Of a stretch of 64,000 bases of DNA, positions 41,661-54,284 are shown in pieces; the stretch's first letter is position 1, and the number at the start of each line of letters is the position of its first letter. Below the pieces are notes generated by a model. It made no database searches. It was not told the DNA's origin and worked only from the letters and a program-made list of their open reading frames with translations. The stretch comes from Chinchilla lanigera (Eukaryota; Chordata; Mammalia; Rodentia; Chinchillidae). Location of the stretch: contig NW_004955477.1 of NCBI RefSeq assembly GCF_000276665.1, forward strand, positions 2,520,169 to 2,584,168, given 5' to 3'. The translations under genes and the position numbers were made by a program.

Positions 41661-44316
41661 GGTCCTGTGTTATGTCTTTGAGGTCCGTACCCACCTGCTT
41701 CAAGATCTTACTGTGTGTATTCGGGGAGGCGGGGCTGGAGCCAAGTGGCCTCCTGGGAAGTGTCTGAGGTCCCACTGTGGGCAGAGAGGGAGGAAGTTGC
41801 CAGGGCTTCCCTGAGGCTGGGCTGGGTGCTGTGAAAACTCCAGTTCCGTGAATACAGCGGGCCTGTGGCCTCCAGTCAGGCAACCTTTGGTTCCATTTTA
41901 AGCTGAGGCCGTGGCAAGGATCTTGAAGCAGGTTGGAAAACACCTGTGCAGACACTGTCCTGGATCTGCTGCACTGTTTTCAAAGGGCAAAGTCTGAACT
42001 CCTGTGCCTGAGAATTGAGACCGTTCTATAGCTGCTCCCATCAGACATTCTGGTCTCATTGCCCACTCTGCTCTGTATAACCCAAATCTCAGGCAGACAG
42101 AGCACATACATGCTGTTTCAGGCCTGAGATTCCGTCTTTCTCTTCCCACTTTGGCTTTGAGCACAGCCTCCTCCAGGAAGCCTTTCCTGGTGCCACTGGA
42201 AAGTTTAGATGTTCCCTCATCTGCTCTCCTAAGACATCTCATTTGTTCTTGGGCATAGCTCTTGTGGCTGCTCTCTCTACAATAGCCAGGACACTTGGGT
42301 GCCTCAACTGTGGCTTCCTCATCCTCCCAACCAAGCATCCAAGCCAGGGACTGGCCTGAGACATACTACATTTGAGGTATAAATGGAGGCAGGCACAGAT
42401 AAAAACTAGTGGACCTGGGCCTCACAAGAACTGGCATTTGGCTCTGCTCAGCAAGCGTCTGTTGTGTGAGTTGGTGGCACCTAGTGGGTTGAATGTGCTA
42501 CAGCCCAGGGGTGGGCCTGATGGGCCTTTGGAGCTCAAGCACACTAGGCCTTTTATCTGTGTTTGGAATCAGGCATCACAGAACTTTATTTGGATACTCT
42601 ATATTCAAATCCTTGTATCCTTACTTTTGGAGTAAGTCACAGTTAGCTTTGAGAATCCATATCCTTGGGGAGGTTTGGGATGCTTGGCCTCAGGGAGACA
42701 GTCATCATCCTGCTAGTGGGCTTGAGAGTCATGCCCCACAGTGAGGCTAGGCAAGGTGGCCACAAGGAGAGGACAGAGCACCTAGAGGAGAGAGAGCTGC
42801 ACAGGAGTAAGACTATGGGCAACCCAGGGAGTTGGGGTTCCCCAGGTGGTCTTGGGCTAAGTGGTAGAGCACAGTGACCAAACACAAGTCCATGCCATGT
42901 CCAGGACATTTAGGACAGGCAGAGGTAGGCCCACAGCCTGGTGTGGCCTTGGTCCTCTGTGTCAGTGTGTCCCTGTGCCGTGGATGCTTACATGGAGCCT
43001 GTTCTCTTATACCCACTTCTTCCTTGTCCTCTTGTCTGCCAAGATCACGGGGGAGAGGCATTCTGAGGACTCTCAGTGACAGTCTAAGGTGGATTAGGCC
43101 ATGAGAGAGAAGCAGGCATGTGACCAGGTGTTCTTGTGCCACATTGGACAGTTGTACTAGCCCCATCCAGGGACTCTGGGCACTGGGCTTGCCCCTCCAT
43201 TCCTGGGCTTGCTCTCAGTGGCTTTTAGGAGGGAGTCACAGGATACTTCAAAGCCCCAAATAGGAGCAGCTGGGAAAGTGTCCTGTCCTCCTGAAAGGAC
43301 TTCTGCTGTGGCTATTGTCCTCATCCTGACAAACTGCCATTGATACTTGTAATGGACCATATGAGTGGCTCATGTTCTGTGTTGCACGTGCTCTGGCCTG
43401 CACTATTCTGCACAGTCCCTTCTGTGGTCCACTTCCCAGAGGAGGCAAGTGGAGGAGGAGGCATAAGTCACTCACTAAGGTGCTCCTGCGAGGGGCACTG
43501 ACCCTGGAGGCCTGTTCTAAACTGTTCCATTGTCTCCCTCTTGGCTGTGGAGAGTCCGGTCTCTCCCATGAGAGCATGTACTTGGTGTACCCAGGTAAGA
43601 AGCAGAACCTTCTGGAAGGCTTACAGGAAAAGTCGGGTAGAAGCCCTGGGATAGGGGTTAGTGGGCAGGAGGTATTCATTGCCTGGCCTGCCCAGCGTGT
43701 CACAAAACAGCTCACACCCGCTTATATTTAGAGAGAACTTCTAGTCTCGTGGACACATTTGGTTTTTCCCTCATAGTCCTAAGTGTCAGGGCACAGATGT
43801 TTCACCAGGCACAAACAGACCTGCCTGAAGAGGGCTCCATGGGCACATTCTCTTGCCCTCAGCAAGCGAAGCCACTTGCCAAGTATTCTTTGGCAGAATG
43901 TTTGGAAAGAATGTCAAGGAAGTCATTTTTCTCTGGACTTTTTGCATTGGACTTGCAGAGCCTTAACACTAGAAGTAAAAATTACAAATAAAGACCTGTC
44001 CAGCTTCCTGGGCCAGGACAGCGCAATGGCCAGGCCTTGCCCTTCCTCCCAACTGACCCGCCATGGTCTCTCCACACATTTCTGACCTGGGCTCCACTGA
44101 TCCCACCGCCTCCACTCCTGTGAGAAGCAATTAGTAATAGGTTTAGAGAGGAGGTGTCCGTACCTGGCTGGCCAAGAAGAAGGCCACCCGAAGAGGAAGG
44201 GGTGTGGCAGAGAGCACTCAGTGGGTCACTTTCACAGGACCATGTCATCTGAAGATGAATCTGAACTCCGGAGTGCTTGCTGAGCTTGCCCGGACTGTGA
44301 AAGTGCTGCACTTTTG
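41661..44316. other. Mostly unique intron
   Basis: An L2-like patch at 42130-42260 ('ctcctccaggaagcctttcctggtgcc') is the only recognised repeat. No exon. Confidence 0.4.
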
Positions 44317-44330
44317 CTGCCCTCTGGTGC
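44317..44330 (-). promoter_or_regulatory. Predicted CTCF motif (minus)
   Basis: Reverse complement GCACCAGAGGGCAG fits the CTCF core at 13 of 14 positions. It is the only reverse-oriented good match I found. Confidence 0.5.
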
Positions 44331-45100
44331 TATGCCAGCACTGGCCATGTACTGGAGAGTCCGGGTGGGCTCTGAGGGCACCTGCGCATGAGCCATACCA
44401 GCTGGCTCCCAGCTGCATCACATTCCTGCACTAGGTTAGCTGTGGGTCCCAGGCACAAAGCCGGGGCCTGATCGGCTTCCCTAAGGCCTGTGCCCTTCTA
44501 GCCAAGTCACAATCCAAGCTATGTCATCATGGAGTCCACCCACCAAGGCCACAGAGAGTCTGGTGGAGAGGCCAAGGACGTATCTGCTGGAGTAGATGCC
44601 ACATGGGGGCCCTGGGCCGGAATTATTTCACGTAGGATCATGAGTGGGTTGTGGAACATCCTCACCAAGTCTAGAGTAGGTCAAGTCCCATAGAAACTGA
44701 TTTTCAGAGGTGTTGGGTTTGCTACACCTTTGGTCCTTCGACAGCCCTGACTGTCTGCTGTAGGTTCAAGGGCACTTGTCTGGCGTGCATACTGCTAGCA
44801 CCATAGCCCACGGGCAGTGGGTTCCGTGAAGTCAGGCACATCTTGGGTCAGAGCTGCAAAGTCATTCCCTGTAATGGTGTTGCCCCAGGAGCGCCACCCA
44901 AACTGGGGATCCCTGGGCCTGCGTGGCAGTTCTCAGGAGTTCAAGGAACAAGTACAGCTTCCACTTCCAGGCTCTTGACCTGGATTTCAGCATAGGTGAG
45001 GAGGGGCCCAGAACCCTGTCTGATCCCAGTTTGTAGCTTTGAGAGGTAAACGCAGCTCCTTGTGAGGCAGGCAGCTGCAAGGGTCCAATATTGTATGGGA
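44331..45100. other. Unique intronic sequence
   Basis: Nothing recognised. Confidence 0.35.
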
Positions 45101-45104
45101 AGAG

Positions 45105-45345
45105 AGGATTTTCTTTTGGTTTTAGATTTTGTTTTTAATTTTATAAATTATTATATTCATGGAGGAAAACTGGAAATTATAAGCAATCAGAGGGAAGGAG
45201 CTAAAAAAAAAAATCCTTTCATAACTTACCAACAACATCAGTTAACATTTTGGCACATTTCCTTCCAGTCTCTCCTCCCTTTTTCCAAACATAACTGAAA
45301 TTGTGTTTTATGTACAATTTTGTAGCATGTGTGCGCTAGGTTTGA
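45105..45345 (-). repeat. L1M 3' UTR fragment (minus)
   Basis: 'acaacatcagttaacattttggcacatttccttccagtctctcctcc' and 'tgtgttttatgtacaattttgtagcatg' follow the standard old L1 3' UTR text. Confidence 0.65.
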
Positions 45346-45689
45346 AATAGGCCCATCTGTGTTCGCAATTTGGGCTACAGGGAAAGGACCAGATTGTGCT
45401 GATCCCAGCTGAGGCTAGGGAGGAAGGTGGTCTAAACTGCCCTCTTCTCCTGGGCTCAAGAAACTCATGGCCTCATCTCTTTCTAACCCACACAGGGGTT
45501 CAGACACAACTCAGAGTGATGGGTTCTGGCCTCTGCTCAGAGAGCATGCTGTCTTCTCCGTGTCCATCCTGCAGACATGACCAGCTGTTGGGAAAGAGTG
45601 CAGGGGTCTGGCTTGGCTTGGCTTGGTGGCAGAGCATCTAGAGCTTGGCACCTTCCTGAGTTCTCTGGGGTCTTCTGCAAAGCAGACAC

Positions 45690-48030
45690 TTCAGGGGAAA
45701 CTAGACGAGCCGTCTGTCAGAGATACATCCTGCAGCTACACCCAAAATCCACCTAGCTGAACCAAGAGTCTTCTGCTTGAAGCAATGTGGAGTATGTACC
45801 TGTCTTTCCTATGAAAACCTTCCTAGCTAAAAACCCTAGACATTAGTTATACAGTGAATAAAAAGACTTTGAAAAATGAAGGCATACCGTAGGACCTGAG
45901 TAATGGGGCACTGGTGAGTTCCCTTGGTTGTTTTCCTTTTTACCTCATACACCCTAGACTCAGAAGAGCCAGCAACTCAGAAACACTCATGGGAACAGAC
46001 CCGCAAAAAGCCTCCCTAGAAGCCTGCTATCCCAGATTAGGGCAATCCAGCAGGATGGAAAACGTTTAAACAATAACTGTTGTGCTTCAGGCAAACACCA
46101 CAAAGAACTCTGTGGTTCCACCCTCACCCATGCCAGCGAGAGCTGAGAGGGAAGCCTAGACTGCACCTTCACCTGGCTGTAATGAGCCCCCCACTCACTC
46201 AGGCCAGGTAGGAAGCCAGCATCAGATAGTATGGCCATCTCCCCCAACTAGGCATCAGTGGGGATCACTGAAGGACCTGAAGCTTCAGCCCCAGTCAGTG
46301 GTAACAAGGCACCTGTACCCTCCCTGCTGGATTGGCAGTGGCATAGAATAGTCAGGACTTCACCTCACCCAGAGGTAATGAAGCCACCACCTATAAAAAC
46401 ACAGTGTCAGGGAAGCAGTACTGAGTTTCGTGCTCCTCCCAACCACCTCGGACTCCCACCTTCAACCAGCACTGAGAGTACCTCCCACCTCAGTATCAGT
46501 GGGGAACTTAGACTCCACCCCACCCAGCCAGCAGATGACATGGCAACATTTCCTACTTCCCCTCTCAGAATGTGTCCAAAACAAAGAAGAGAAAGCCAGC
46601 TAAAAGGTTTTAAAAAGTTCCAGTGTCTCATACCACATAACCCAAATGTCCAGGTTTCAGTTATGAAACCATTTGTCATTCTAAGAACCAAGAAAACCTG
46701 AAACTTGAATGAGTGAAGACAGTAACACCAGCACTGAGATGGCACAGATGTTAAGACAAAAAATTTAAAGCAGCCACTATAAACATGCTTTAACAAGGAA
46801 TTGCAAGTTGCTTGAAACAAATGACAAAATAGAAAATCTCAGGAAAGAAATAGAAGATACAGTGAAGAGCCAAATGAATATTTTAGAAAAAAAAATAGAA
46901 AAGCCAAAAATAACAAGGTTAATGGATGGACTTGACACCAAAATTAAGGGAACATAGAAAAGAACATATTGAAGACAGAAGAGAACACTTGAAGATAGAA
47001 AATAAAGATCACTCGGTTAGAACCAAGAAAAAACCAGAAATGAGTGAATGGACATCTCACCGAAGATGGTATACAGACAACAAATGAGCATGTGAAAAGA
47101 TGCCCCACATTATCAGTCATTAGGAAAATATGAGGAAACCACAATGAGGTGTTATCACACCCTTGTGAGGATGGCTAAAATAAAAAACAGATGAGAATGA
47201 ATCTGGATTGCTCAGAAATTGTGAGTGAGTCAGCAAAGTGGTACAACCACCTCAGGAGATAGTTTGTCAGTTTCTTTAGAAATCTACACATGCCGGGCAT
47301 GGTGGTACATGCCTGTAATCCTAGCACTTGGGAGGCTGAGGCAGGAGGGTCACTGCAAGTTTGAGGCCAGCCAGGACTACAAAGTGAGTTGAAAGCCAGA
47401 TTGAACTGCATAGCAACCCCCTGTCCCAAAAAGACAAAAAAAAAAAAAAAAAAGACACACAGAAAAATGTAAGATGACTCAGCAGTGACACCCCCAAGTA
47501 TTTGTCACAGAATAATAAAAACTTACAATTCACTCAAATACGTGCTAGGAATGTTCAGAGTAGTTTTACTCATCATAGTCCCAAATTGGAAGCACACCTA
47601 GATGTCCTTAGGTGGGTGAACAGTTGAACTGTGCTTCCATACCGTGGAATACTGCTCAGCACTAAAAAGAGACAAACTGTGATAGAGTGGGTGGACACCA
47701 GGATAGATTGCTAGTGAAGAAAGCCTACCTCTAAATGCTCTAAACTATTTGATCCCATGTATATGAACTAAAAATGACAAGATTACAGTGATGGAAAACA
47801 AGTCATTGTAACAGGAATTAAAGAGGTGTCAGACAGAAAGGAAGAGTGTGTGGCTATAAACATAAGTAGCATAAGGGATCCCAGTGGTGGTGGAAATCTG
47901 TATTTCCACTGTGTTGATGTCAGTGTATCAGTTTTAATATTCTTTAACTGCGTGGTGTTACTGTTGGGGAATACTGAGTAACTTACTAGATTTCTTATAA
48001 TTGCATGGGAATCAATGAATATCTGAAAAG
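45690..48030 (+). repeat. Ancient L1/HAL1-like element, internally deleted
   Basis: 46570-46960 follows the HAL1/L1M ORF1 region ('aacccaaatgtccaggtttcagtt', 'cactgagatggcacagatgtt', 'ttgaaacaaatgacaaaatagaaaatctcagg', 'aatggatggacttgacacc'). From about 47050 the text jumps to the ORF2 3' end ('catgtgaaaagatgccccacattatcagtcattagg') and a 3' UTR. The reverse transcriptase centre is absent. Upstream text to about 45690 resembles the 5' part but is less certain. A B1 sits at 47292-47455. Confidence 0.7.
47292..47455 (+). mobile_element. B1 SINE with internal duplication
   Basis: GCCGGGCATGGTGGTACATG start, duplicated centre ('ggccagccaggactacaaagtgagttgaaagccagattgaactgc') and A tail AAAAAGAC(A)n. 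The flank duplication is not clear. Confidence 0.9.
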
Positions 48031-48732
48031 AAAAAAATAGCAATCCAGAAAAGTGCCTATGATAGTCTGAGGCTAAGGAGCTGATGACAAGCTTTCTTGC
48101 GTGAGTGACAGTAATCCTGAAATGGATATACTGCTGAAGGAAAGAGGCTGGAGGAACGCACTGGATAGATGCTCAGGGTGGCTGGGCTAATGGGTTGGAG
48201 CCACCTGTCTGTCTGAACACAAGCCTCTGGCCGAACTTCCCACAGATATTTATGGAGCACTTACTAAATGAGTGCTGGGGAATTCACCACAGAAAGGGGT
48301 GGGTGCGCAGTGAGTCTGGGATGGGAGGAGTTATCTCTCCTCTCTAAGTTTCCAGCCTGTGGTATAGTTACATTACTTTTTTATGATCACAAAGTTACAT
48401 ATTAAAATAAGCCACACGAGCAGAGTTAACTCTACTGGACATTCTCAGAGAGTTCAGTGGATGCACACGTTCCAAAAGCCTTTTTGAATTGCTCTGAGCT
48501 CCAGAGTCTGACCTGCTGGAGCGGGAGAGACTGCGGGGAGTGCTGTGCTGCTGGGGCCCTGCCCTACACTCTCCTTACACACGCGTGCTCACCTTGCCAG
48601 AATTGCTGTTCTAGCCCCTTCTCCTGCTAGGCAGTAAACCAGAGAGCAGGCTCCATGCCAGTGAGACGGCTGTCGCAGGGTCCCATGCACAGGGTGGCAG
48701 TGTCCTTGCCCAGCACACGATGTGTCTGGGTC
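48031..48732. other. Unique intronic sequence
   Basis: Nothing recognised. Confidence 0.35.
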
Positions 48733-48774
48733 CTTTCTTAATACATAATCTGTGCTTTCTTAATACATAATCTC
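48733..48774. repeat. 23-bp tandem duplication
   Basis: CTTTCTTAATACATAATCT occurs at 48733-48751 and again, identical, at 48756-48774. Confidence 0.95.
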
Positions 48775-50579
48775 CGCTGCTGTTTGCAAATGTGATGTTG
48801 GCCACTAGTGAGGCCCACCTGAGGCCATCAAGAGGCTTCACTTGGTGATGCTCTGCTTCCCACAGCCCCCTGCAGCAAGCCAAGATGTAGGGCTGAGAGG
48901 GGCATCTGTCTGCTTGGATATAGTCTGTGGTTGCAGTGGAAGGTTTTGCTTGGCTGCTGGCTCACTTGTTCTTTTTCTACTTACGGAAATGAGAACTAGC
49001 CTCACCTGCTACCGTAGAGGGGGGTCAGTAAAGAATACACGTGCCTTGAGGCTCTCTGTGTACCCAAGACTTCCCCCAAGAATTCACTTCCTGCTGTGTC
49101 TGTGCTGCCATCTATATTTAGGGTTAGGGTTTTACTTGGGGGGAAGGGGACCAGTCGAGCTGTGGTTTCTGAATTGTGCGTCTATTTCTAGAAAGGGCAG
49201 TGTTTTTAAAACATTAGTTCAGCCAGAGTATCAGTTGGACCCTGTGTCCTTCCAGGACTGTGTTATGAAGGGCACAGCACTTTGTAGCTGACAGGGAAGA
49301 AACACAGCCCCATGCTGTGCCTCCTGGGTGGCTACTGTTGTCCAAGAATTTCAAGGTCCTTTCTGGCCTGGCTCACTGTCGTGTCCAGTTGTGCTGGGCA
49401 GGGAGGAAGCGCCGCTCACATTGTCCCAACATGCCGGAGACTTGGGGGGAATTTTGGCCTTGCTCAAGGTCGCTGGGAGGCAGCTGAGGAGGTTGGCAAA
49501 TAGAGCCAGGGAATATGACTGCCAGCTCCCTATCCCCTGCTCCAGCTGCTGCATTCAGATTATAGCAGGGGTCGGGGCACTACTGGATCTAGGGAGAAAG
49601 CTGGACTTTCCACCTTAGAAACCAAGGCATTAAGCGGAGAGCAATCCTTGCAGTCCGGAGAGGCCTTGGGTGAAAGGGGAGTGCCATCCTGTCCCTGGGT
49701 GGCCTGCGTAGCCTCCTTGGCTGCCGTGTGGTATTTGTTATAGGCAGTTGCCATGCCACAGTCTGGCATCTCCACAAGAGAGAGGCCCAGCGACAGGTGT
49801 GGCTGAGCACAGTGATTTGCAGCCGGGCCTGGCCTCCCGGCAGCACCTTCTCCAGTTACCCTAAAGGTGATCGTGGAGACTGGGCATGTCATTATGTACT
49901 GTCCACATTCTTGGCTTGCTTCTGATCTAGGAGTCTGGTTAGCATCACTGGGCTTTGGGAAGACCCAGACTCCATGGGGATGGTCCTTGTATCATGGGGC
50001 CATACCACTTACTTGCCCCTGATGGCAGTTGAACTGAGAGGCAGCAGGTCAGGGGTGTGCGGCTTCAAGCAGCATGTGAGTAACTGTCATTTAGGCCTGT
50101 GCCTGCCTCTTCCCAGCTCTGTTCAGCCATCGCTTATTGGGAACTTGGAATTTGCCACAATAGAAGCATTACGTCATGGACATTGGCCATTGCTACCAAC
50201 CAGGGCCCCGTCTTCTCTCTCATCCAGTTTACCAGTATTCATCTGCCTTTCGGGTCTTTCATGTAGGTTGATGGAATCCTCACAGGACCTTGACCAGGTC
50301 ACATGAGGCGTTGTTGGGAGGTGGGCAGCTGAACCGTCCACCTAGACGAAAGAGGCCGAGAGCCAGGATGAACAGAGGTGCTGGAGGCCTGTTTGGAGTT
50401 CATCTTGGCCACATTAATTCTCTCCATTGCATTTCTCTGCAGCATGCCCAGGAGCAGGGCCCCACCTCCCAGGTTCGGCCCCCATTTCTAGGAGGGCTGA
50501 CACCCCAGACCGCCCACGTCAACAGAGTTCCAGAAGAATGTGCCCCATAGGTGGTCAGAGGCTGCAGCCACCCAGTGCT
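48775..50579. other. Unique intronic sequence
   Basis: No exon or clear repeat. Confidence 0.35.
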
Positions 50580-50593
50580 CCTCCAGATGGCGC
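50580..50593 (+). promoter_or_regulatory. Predicted CTCF motif
   Basis: CCTCCAGATGGCGC fits the CTCF core at 13 of 14 positions (T instead of A at position 3). Confidence 0.45.
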
Positions 50594-50799
50594 TCCCCAG
50601 GTGCCAGGACCTCTGCCTAGGGCCAAGCCCAGCTAGGCCTGCAGAGCTCCCAGTGTAGTGGACGAGAGGACCAGGGTCCTGTGGAGTGCAGATGAAGTGA
50701 AAGGGAATTCCTTGAGATTCCAGAAGCTCAGAGCTGGGGTTCCCACCCTAGCCTAGGAGTACCAGAGGGTATAGATCCCTGAATCTCCACTATCTGGAT

Positions 50800-50960
50800 G
50801 CCCCAACCCTTTGTCTCACCACTGTGTGTGGGTCTATCCTGTCTGTATCTGTACTTGCAGTGGGCTCTAAGCTCTTTAAGGGCAGAGTCCTTCCTTGGTC
50901 AGCTCTGTGTCCACAGGCCTGGGAAGAGGAGGCTGTGATAAGCATTGGTTAAATAAGAGA
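50800..50960 (+). repeat. L2-like LINE 3' end
   Basis: 'gggctctaagctctttaagggcagagtccttccttggtcagctctgtgtccacaggcctggg' is the L2 3' end pattern. Confidence 0.6.
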
Positions 50961-51298
50961 GAAGACACAAACCAGGGAGTGGGTGCAGCTTATGGGCTAA
51001 TCAGACACTCAGGACCATCAAATCCCAGCTCAGCCTTCAGCTGCTCCTTCCCCAGCCTTAGTCTCCTCCACTAATAGAAAATACTCAGAAAACACAAGCC
51101 AAGTTCTTGGCCTAATGCCTGGCACAGAGCAGTACTTAATAAATAGCAACCAGCATCATTAGTGAAAATGTTCTTTGTGGTCTGTTTGAAGTCCCTAATA
51201 TCCCCAGTTGACCACAAAGCAATACTGCCTTGACAAGGAACAGTACTGTTGGTTAGCATCGCAGTTGGCCTCAGGTGGCCACTTGCATTACTGGCTGT

Positions 51299-51486
51299 GG
51301 CTTGTGATCTTTTCTGTGAAACAGAGCTGTTACTCTTCTTGCCTAGACACACATGTGCATATACATCCATGCTCTCGTGCCTATGCATGTGGCTTGTGAT
51401 CTCTGTGACACTGAGCTGTTACTCTCCTTTCTTAAACACACACAGACATACACACGCATGCTCCCATCCTATGCCTGTGCACGTGG
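51299..51486. repeat. 92-bp tandem duplication
   Basis: Two head-to-tail copies start at 51299 and 51391 with GGCTTGTGATC. Both continue with GAGCTGTTACTCT, an ACACA stretch, CATGCTC and CTATGC. The copies have small indels. Confidence 0.9.
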
Positions 51487-51599
51487 GTACACATAATGCA
51501 CAAACAGTGCAGGCAGTTTGTGTGGACACTCACACAGTGGCTGCTCACTGTGACCTCCTGTGGTTGCATGGGTGCATAGTTGTATTGCATTCTGTGTTT

Positions 51600-52010
51600 C
51601 TTTTTCCTTTACATTAACTTTGTTGAAAAGCACCATGCATACAGAGAAGAGCACAGGTTATACTGTACAACATGGTACATTTTCACAAAGTAAAATACAT
51701 CACTGTAATCAGCCTCTGAGGAAGAAGCAGGACATTTTCAGCCCCCATTTTCCTGACTTTCCACCCCCAGGAATAGTTTTGTCTGTCCTTTGCTTTATGT
51801 GAGTGAAGCCACCCAGTGAGTACCCTTCTCTGTGTAGCATGATTTGGCTAACACTGAGTTCCCGGGGAAGGATGCAGCGTGGAGGCATGGATCATTCTCT
51901 CACATTGCTGTGGTGTATTTCACTGTTTCCCTCTTACGCTGATGCAGGCTTCAGGTCCTGTTGGAATGGTGCTCTGGAATGTTCTCCTGTAGGTCCTGTT
52001 GTGCACAAGA
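51600..52010 (-). repeat. L1M 3' UTR fragment (minus)
   Basis: 'agcacaggttatactgtacaacatggtacattttcacaaagtaaaatacatc', 'ggaagaagcaggacattttcagc' and 'gagtgaagccacccagtgagtaccctt' resemble old L1 3' text. Confidence 0.6.
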
Positions 52011-52079
52011 CATGCTAATATTTGGTGTACACAAGCAGTGGGATGCTGCATCTGGATACCTTCATCCTCGGGGGCTGCC

Positions 52080-52790
52080 TTTTGAGCAGTCACTTGGTGT
52101 CCAGCCTCGAGCCAGAAACTATACTGTTCACCTCACTTAATCCCTACGCAACAGTCCTGCTGTAGGTGACTATTATGGCTTGTGTCTGGATGTCCCTTCA
52201 AAGCCTCATTTGATCATAAGAGGGGCTTTACAGAGGTGGCTGGATCTAGGCTCTGTAATGCTGGGATCAAGGATGTGATGCATGGTGCAATGCTAGGATT
52301 AAGGATGTGAGTGCTGTCCACCCTAAGGGCAGGTAGCCTGGATAAAATATAAGGGACAGAAGAGGGTTGCTGCTTGTTCATTTGCCGGCTTGTCACTTAT
52401 CACTTGTCACTTTCTGCTTGCTGCTTCTGCCTTCCCTGCTTTGCCACGGACTGTTTCTCCTCTGTGCTGCTCATCTGCCATGTGCCACCCTGCCTTGGAA
52501 CCAGCCAACTATGAATGAAAACTTCCGCAAACTGTGAGCCAGATAAACTTTTCCTCCTTTAACTCTGGGTGTTAGATATTTATCTCAGCAATGAGAAAAG
52601 TTACTAAGACAGTTTCCTTTATAGAAGAGGAAACTGAGGCACAGAAAAATGAAGTGGCAAGGACTTGGGGACGCTGATTCACACACCAGGTTTGTCTGTA
52701 ATGAGCTTGGACAGTGCCCGCCCCCTGAGCCATCCCATAGCTCCGAGGCTGCAGGATCGGGCCTCCGCTGTGGTCCTGAGCAGCAGCCTC
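52080..52790 (+). repeat. MIR SINE split by an LTR
   Basis: The 5' part at 52085-52170 ('gagccagaaactatactgttcacctcacttaatccctacgcaacagtcctgctgtaggtgac') and the 3' part from 52612 ('tttcctttatagaagaggaaactgaggcacagaaaaatgaag') fit end to end across the LTR. Confidence 0.8.
52171..52611 (+). mobile_element. MaLR-class LTR inside the MIR
   Basis: 'ttatggcttgtgtctggatgtccc' start, and an end like 'aaactgtgagccagataaacttttcctcctttaactctgggtgttagatatttatctcagcaatgagaaaagttactaagaca'. Contains an internal 32-bp repeat (AATGCTgGGATcAAGGATGTGA at 52257 and 52289). Confidence 0.82.
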
Positions 52791-53530
52791 AGAGTGGGCA
52801 GCAGTGGGTAGCAGTGGGCTAGCAGTAGTGGGGGACAGTGTGTCTTGCTTCCACAGCAGGACTGATGGGCCCCAGGTCGGTACTCTGGGGTTCTTACAAC
52901 CCTTATGTCCCATCCCCATTCTTACACATGAACTGCTTGAGTCAGATACCTCCCTGCCTGCTAGTCACCCTCTTGCAGGCAGGCCCCATTAGGAGTGTCT
53001 TTCCCCTCTGCGGGTGCTGCCTATGCTCAACCTGGGCAGCTTGGAGGCGTAGGGTCTTGCAAAAATGGATTTCTTTCTCTTTCACTAGTTTTGGATCAGG
53101 GTTTTAGGTTTTGCTGGTAGAGGCCTGAGTCCCTTCAGCCCTGCAGTGGACTGTGAGGCTGCAAAGCAGTCTGTCCTGGACACGACAGCAAGGCCTGCCA
53201 TCTCTGCTCCCCCGGGCTGGGCATGCTGAACTCTGTCGTGGAAAGTCTGAAGGTAGAGCTGGGAGAGGTGGCGTTTCCAAAGCAAATGGAAAAGGCAAAC
53301 ACAAATGTGGAGGGTGAGGTGGGTGACACACTCACTGCACAAGTATTTGCTGAGTGACTTGTGAACTAGGCAGGCGTGTCTGCCCCCATGGAGCACATGG
53401 TCCAGAGGAGGATAGGTGTGTGCCACCTGCCCGGTCACAGTTGCCATGAATGCCATGACAGAAAATCCAGAAAGATCAGGGGGAGCCAAGATTGTTCAGT
53501 GAGTAACTGACATGAATTGCAAGCAAGTTT
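52791..53530. other. Unique intronic sequence
   Basis: Nothing recognised. Confidence 0.35.
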
Positions 53531-53534
53531 TATA

Positions 53535-53835
53535 TATTATTTCCTTTAAATGTTTATTGCAGTTTGACATACATTGCAGTATGACAACATGAATGAGAGG
53601 CATTCATGTTCCTCCGGTGAATTTTATATGGGTACACACCATGAGCCACCACCCAGATCTAGATATGGAGCATGGCAGCAGGCAGTTTCCCTCAAGCCCC
53701 TTTGCAATCAGTTCCTGCCCATCCTGACCCCCACAGGTCACCATCCCTCTGACTTGTAGCCCGTGGGTCACTTTTACTCCCTTTATCTTCCTCACAGCCC
53801 ATGTGAAAAGCCTTTTACTATTGATTTGTGCTTAA
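53535..53835 (-). repeat. L1M 3' UTR fragment (minus)
   Basis: 'gggtacacaccatgagccaccacccagatctagatatggagcatgg' and 'cctcaagcccctttgcaatcagttcctgcccatcctgaccccca' match minus-strand old L1 3' UTR. Confidence 0.75.
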
Positions 53836-53849
53836 AATTTGCTGCTGAC

Positions 53850-54025
53850 TGGCAAAGCTGCCCAAGCCTCTCCTTGGCGTAAAGCCTGTTGGTGGCTCCC
53901 AGGATTGCCGTTAGGATTTAATCTAAATTCCATGCACAGCTCCAGCCTGAGCTAACTGACAATTGCCCTTCAGATCTCAGGGTACCTGTCACCTCTTTGA
54001 AGAAGTTCCCTCAAGACAGGAGGAA
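53850..54025 (+). repeat. L2-like LINE fragment
   Basis: 'gcccaagcctctccttggcgtaaagcctgttggtggctccc' and 'tccagcctgagctaactgacaattgcccttcag ... gtcacctctttgaagaagttccctc' resemble L2 3' sequence. Confidence 0.5.
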
Positions 54026-54284
54026 GAGGCTTCTCTGTCCCCACAGCACCCTGGGTGACCCTCCTAGCCCTTCTCCAGCCATCACAGCTCCCTGTGGACT
54101 CAGTGTCTGCCACTGGGTGGATGGTGTGTTTCCAACTCACAGCCATGGCCCGGACAGCTCTGTAGCTTAGTGCAGCCAAAATCCGCTGAGCACCTTCTGT
54201 GAGTCAGGTTTTGAACTGGCCCGGGACCTGTGAAGTGGGAGGTGAGCTGGGATTGGTGCAAAATCAAAGGTTTTAACCTATGAG

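Noticed and set aside
49118..49131. Telomere-like TTTAGGGTTAGGGTTT
   Set aside because: Only about two units, too short to call an interstitial telomeric repeat.
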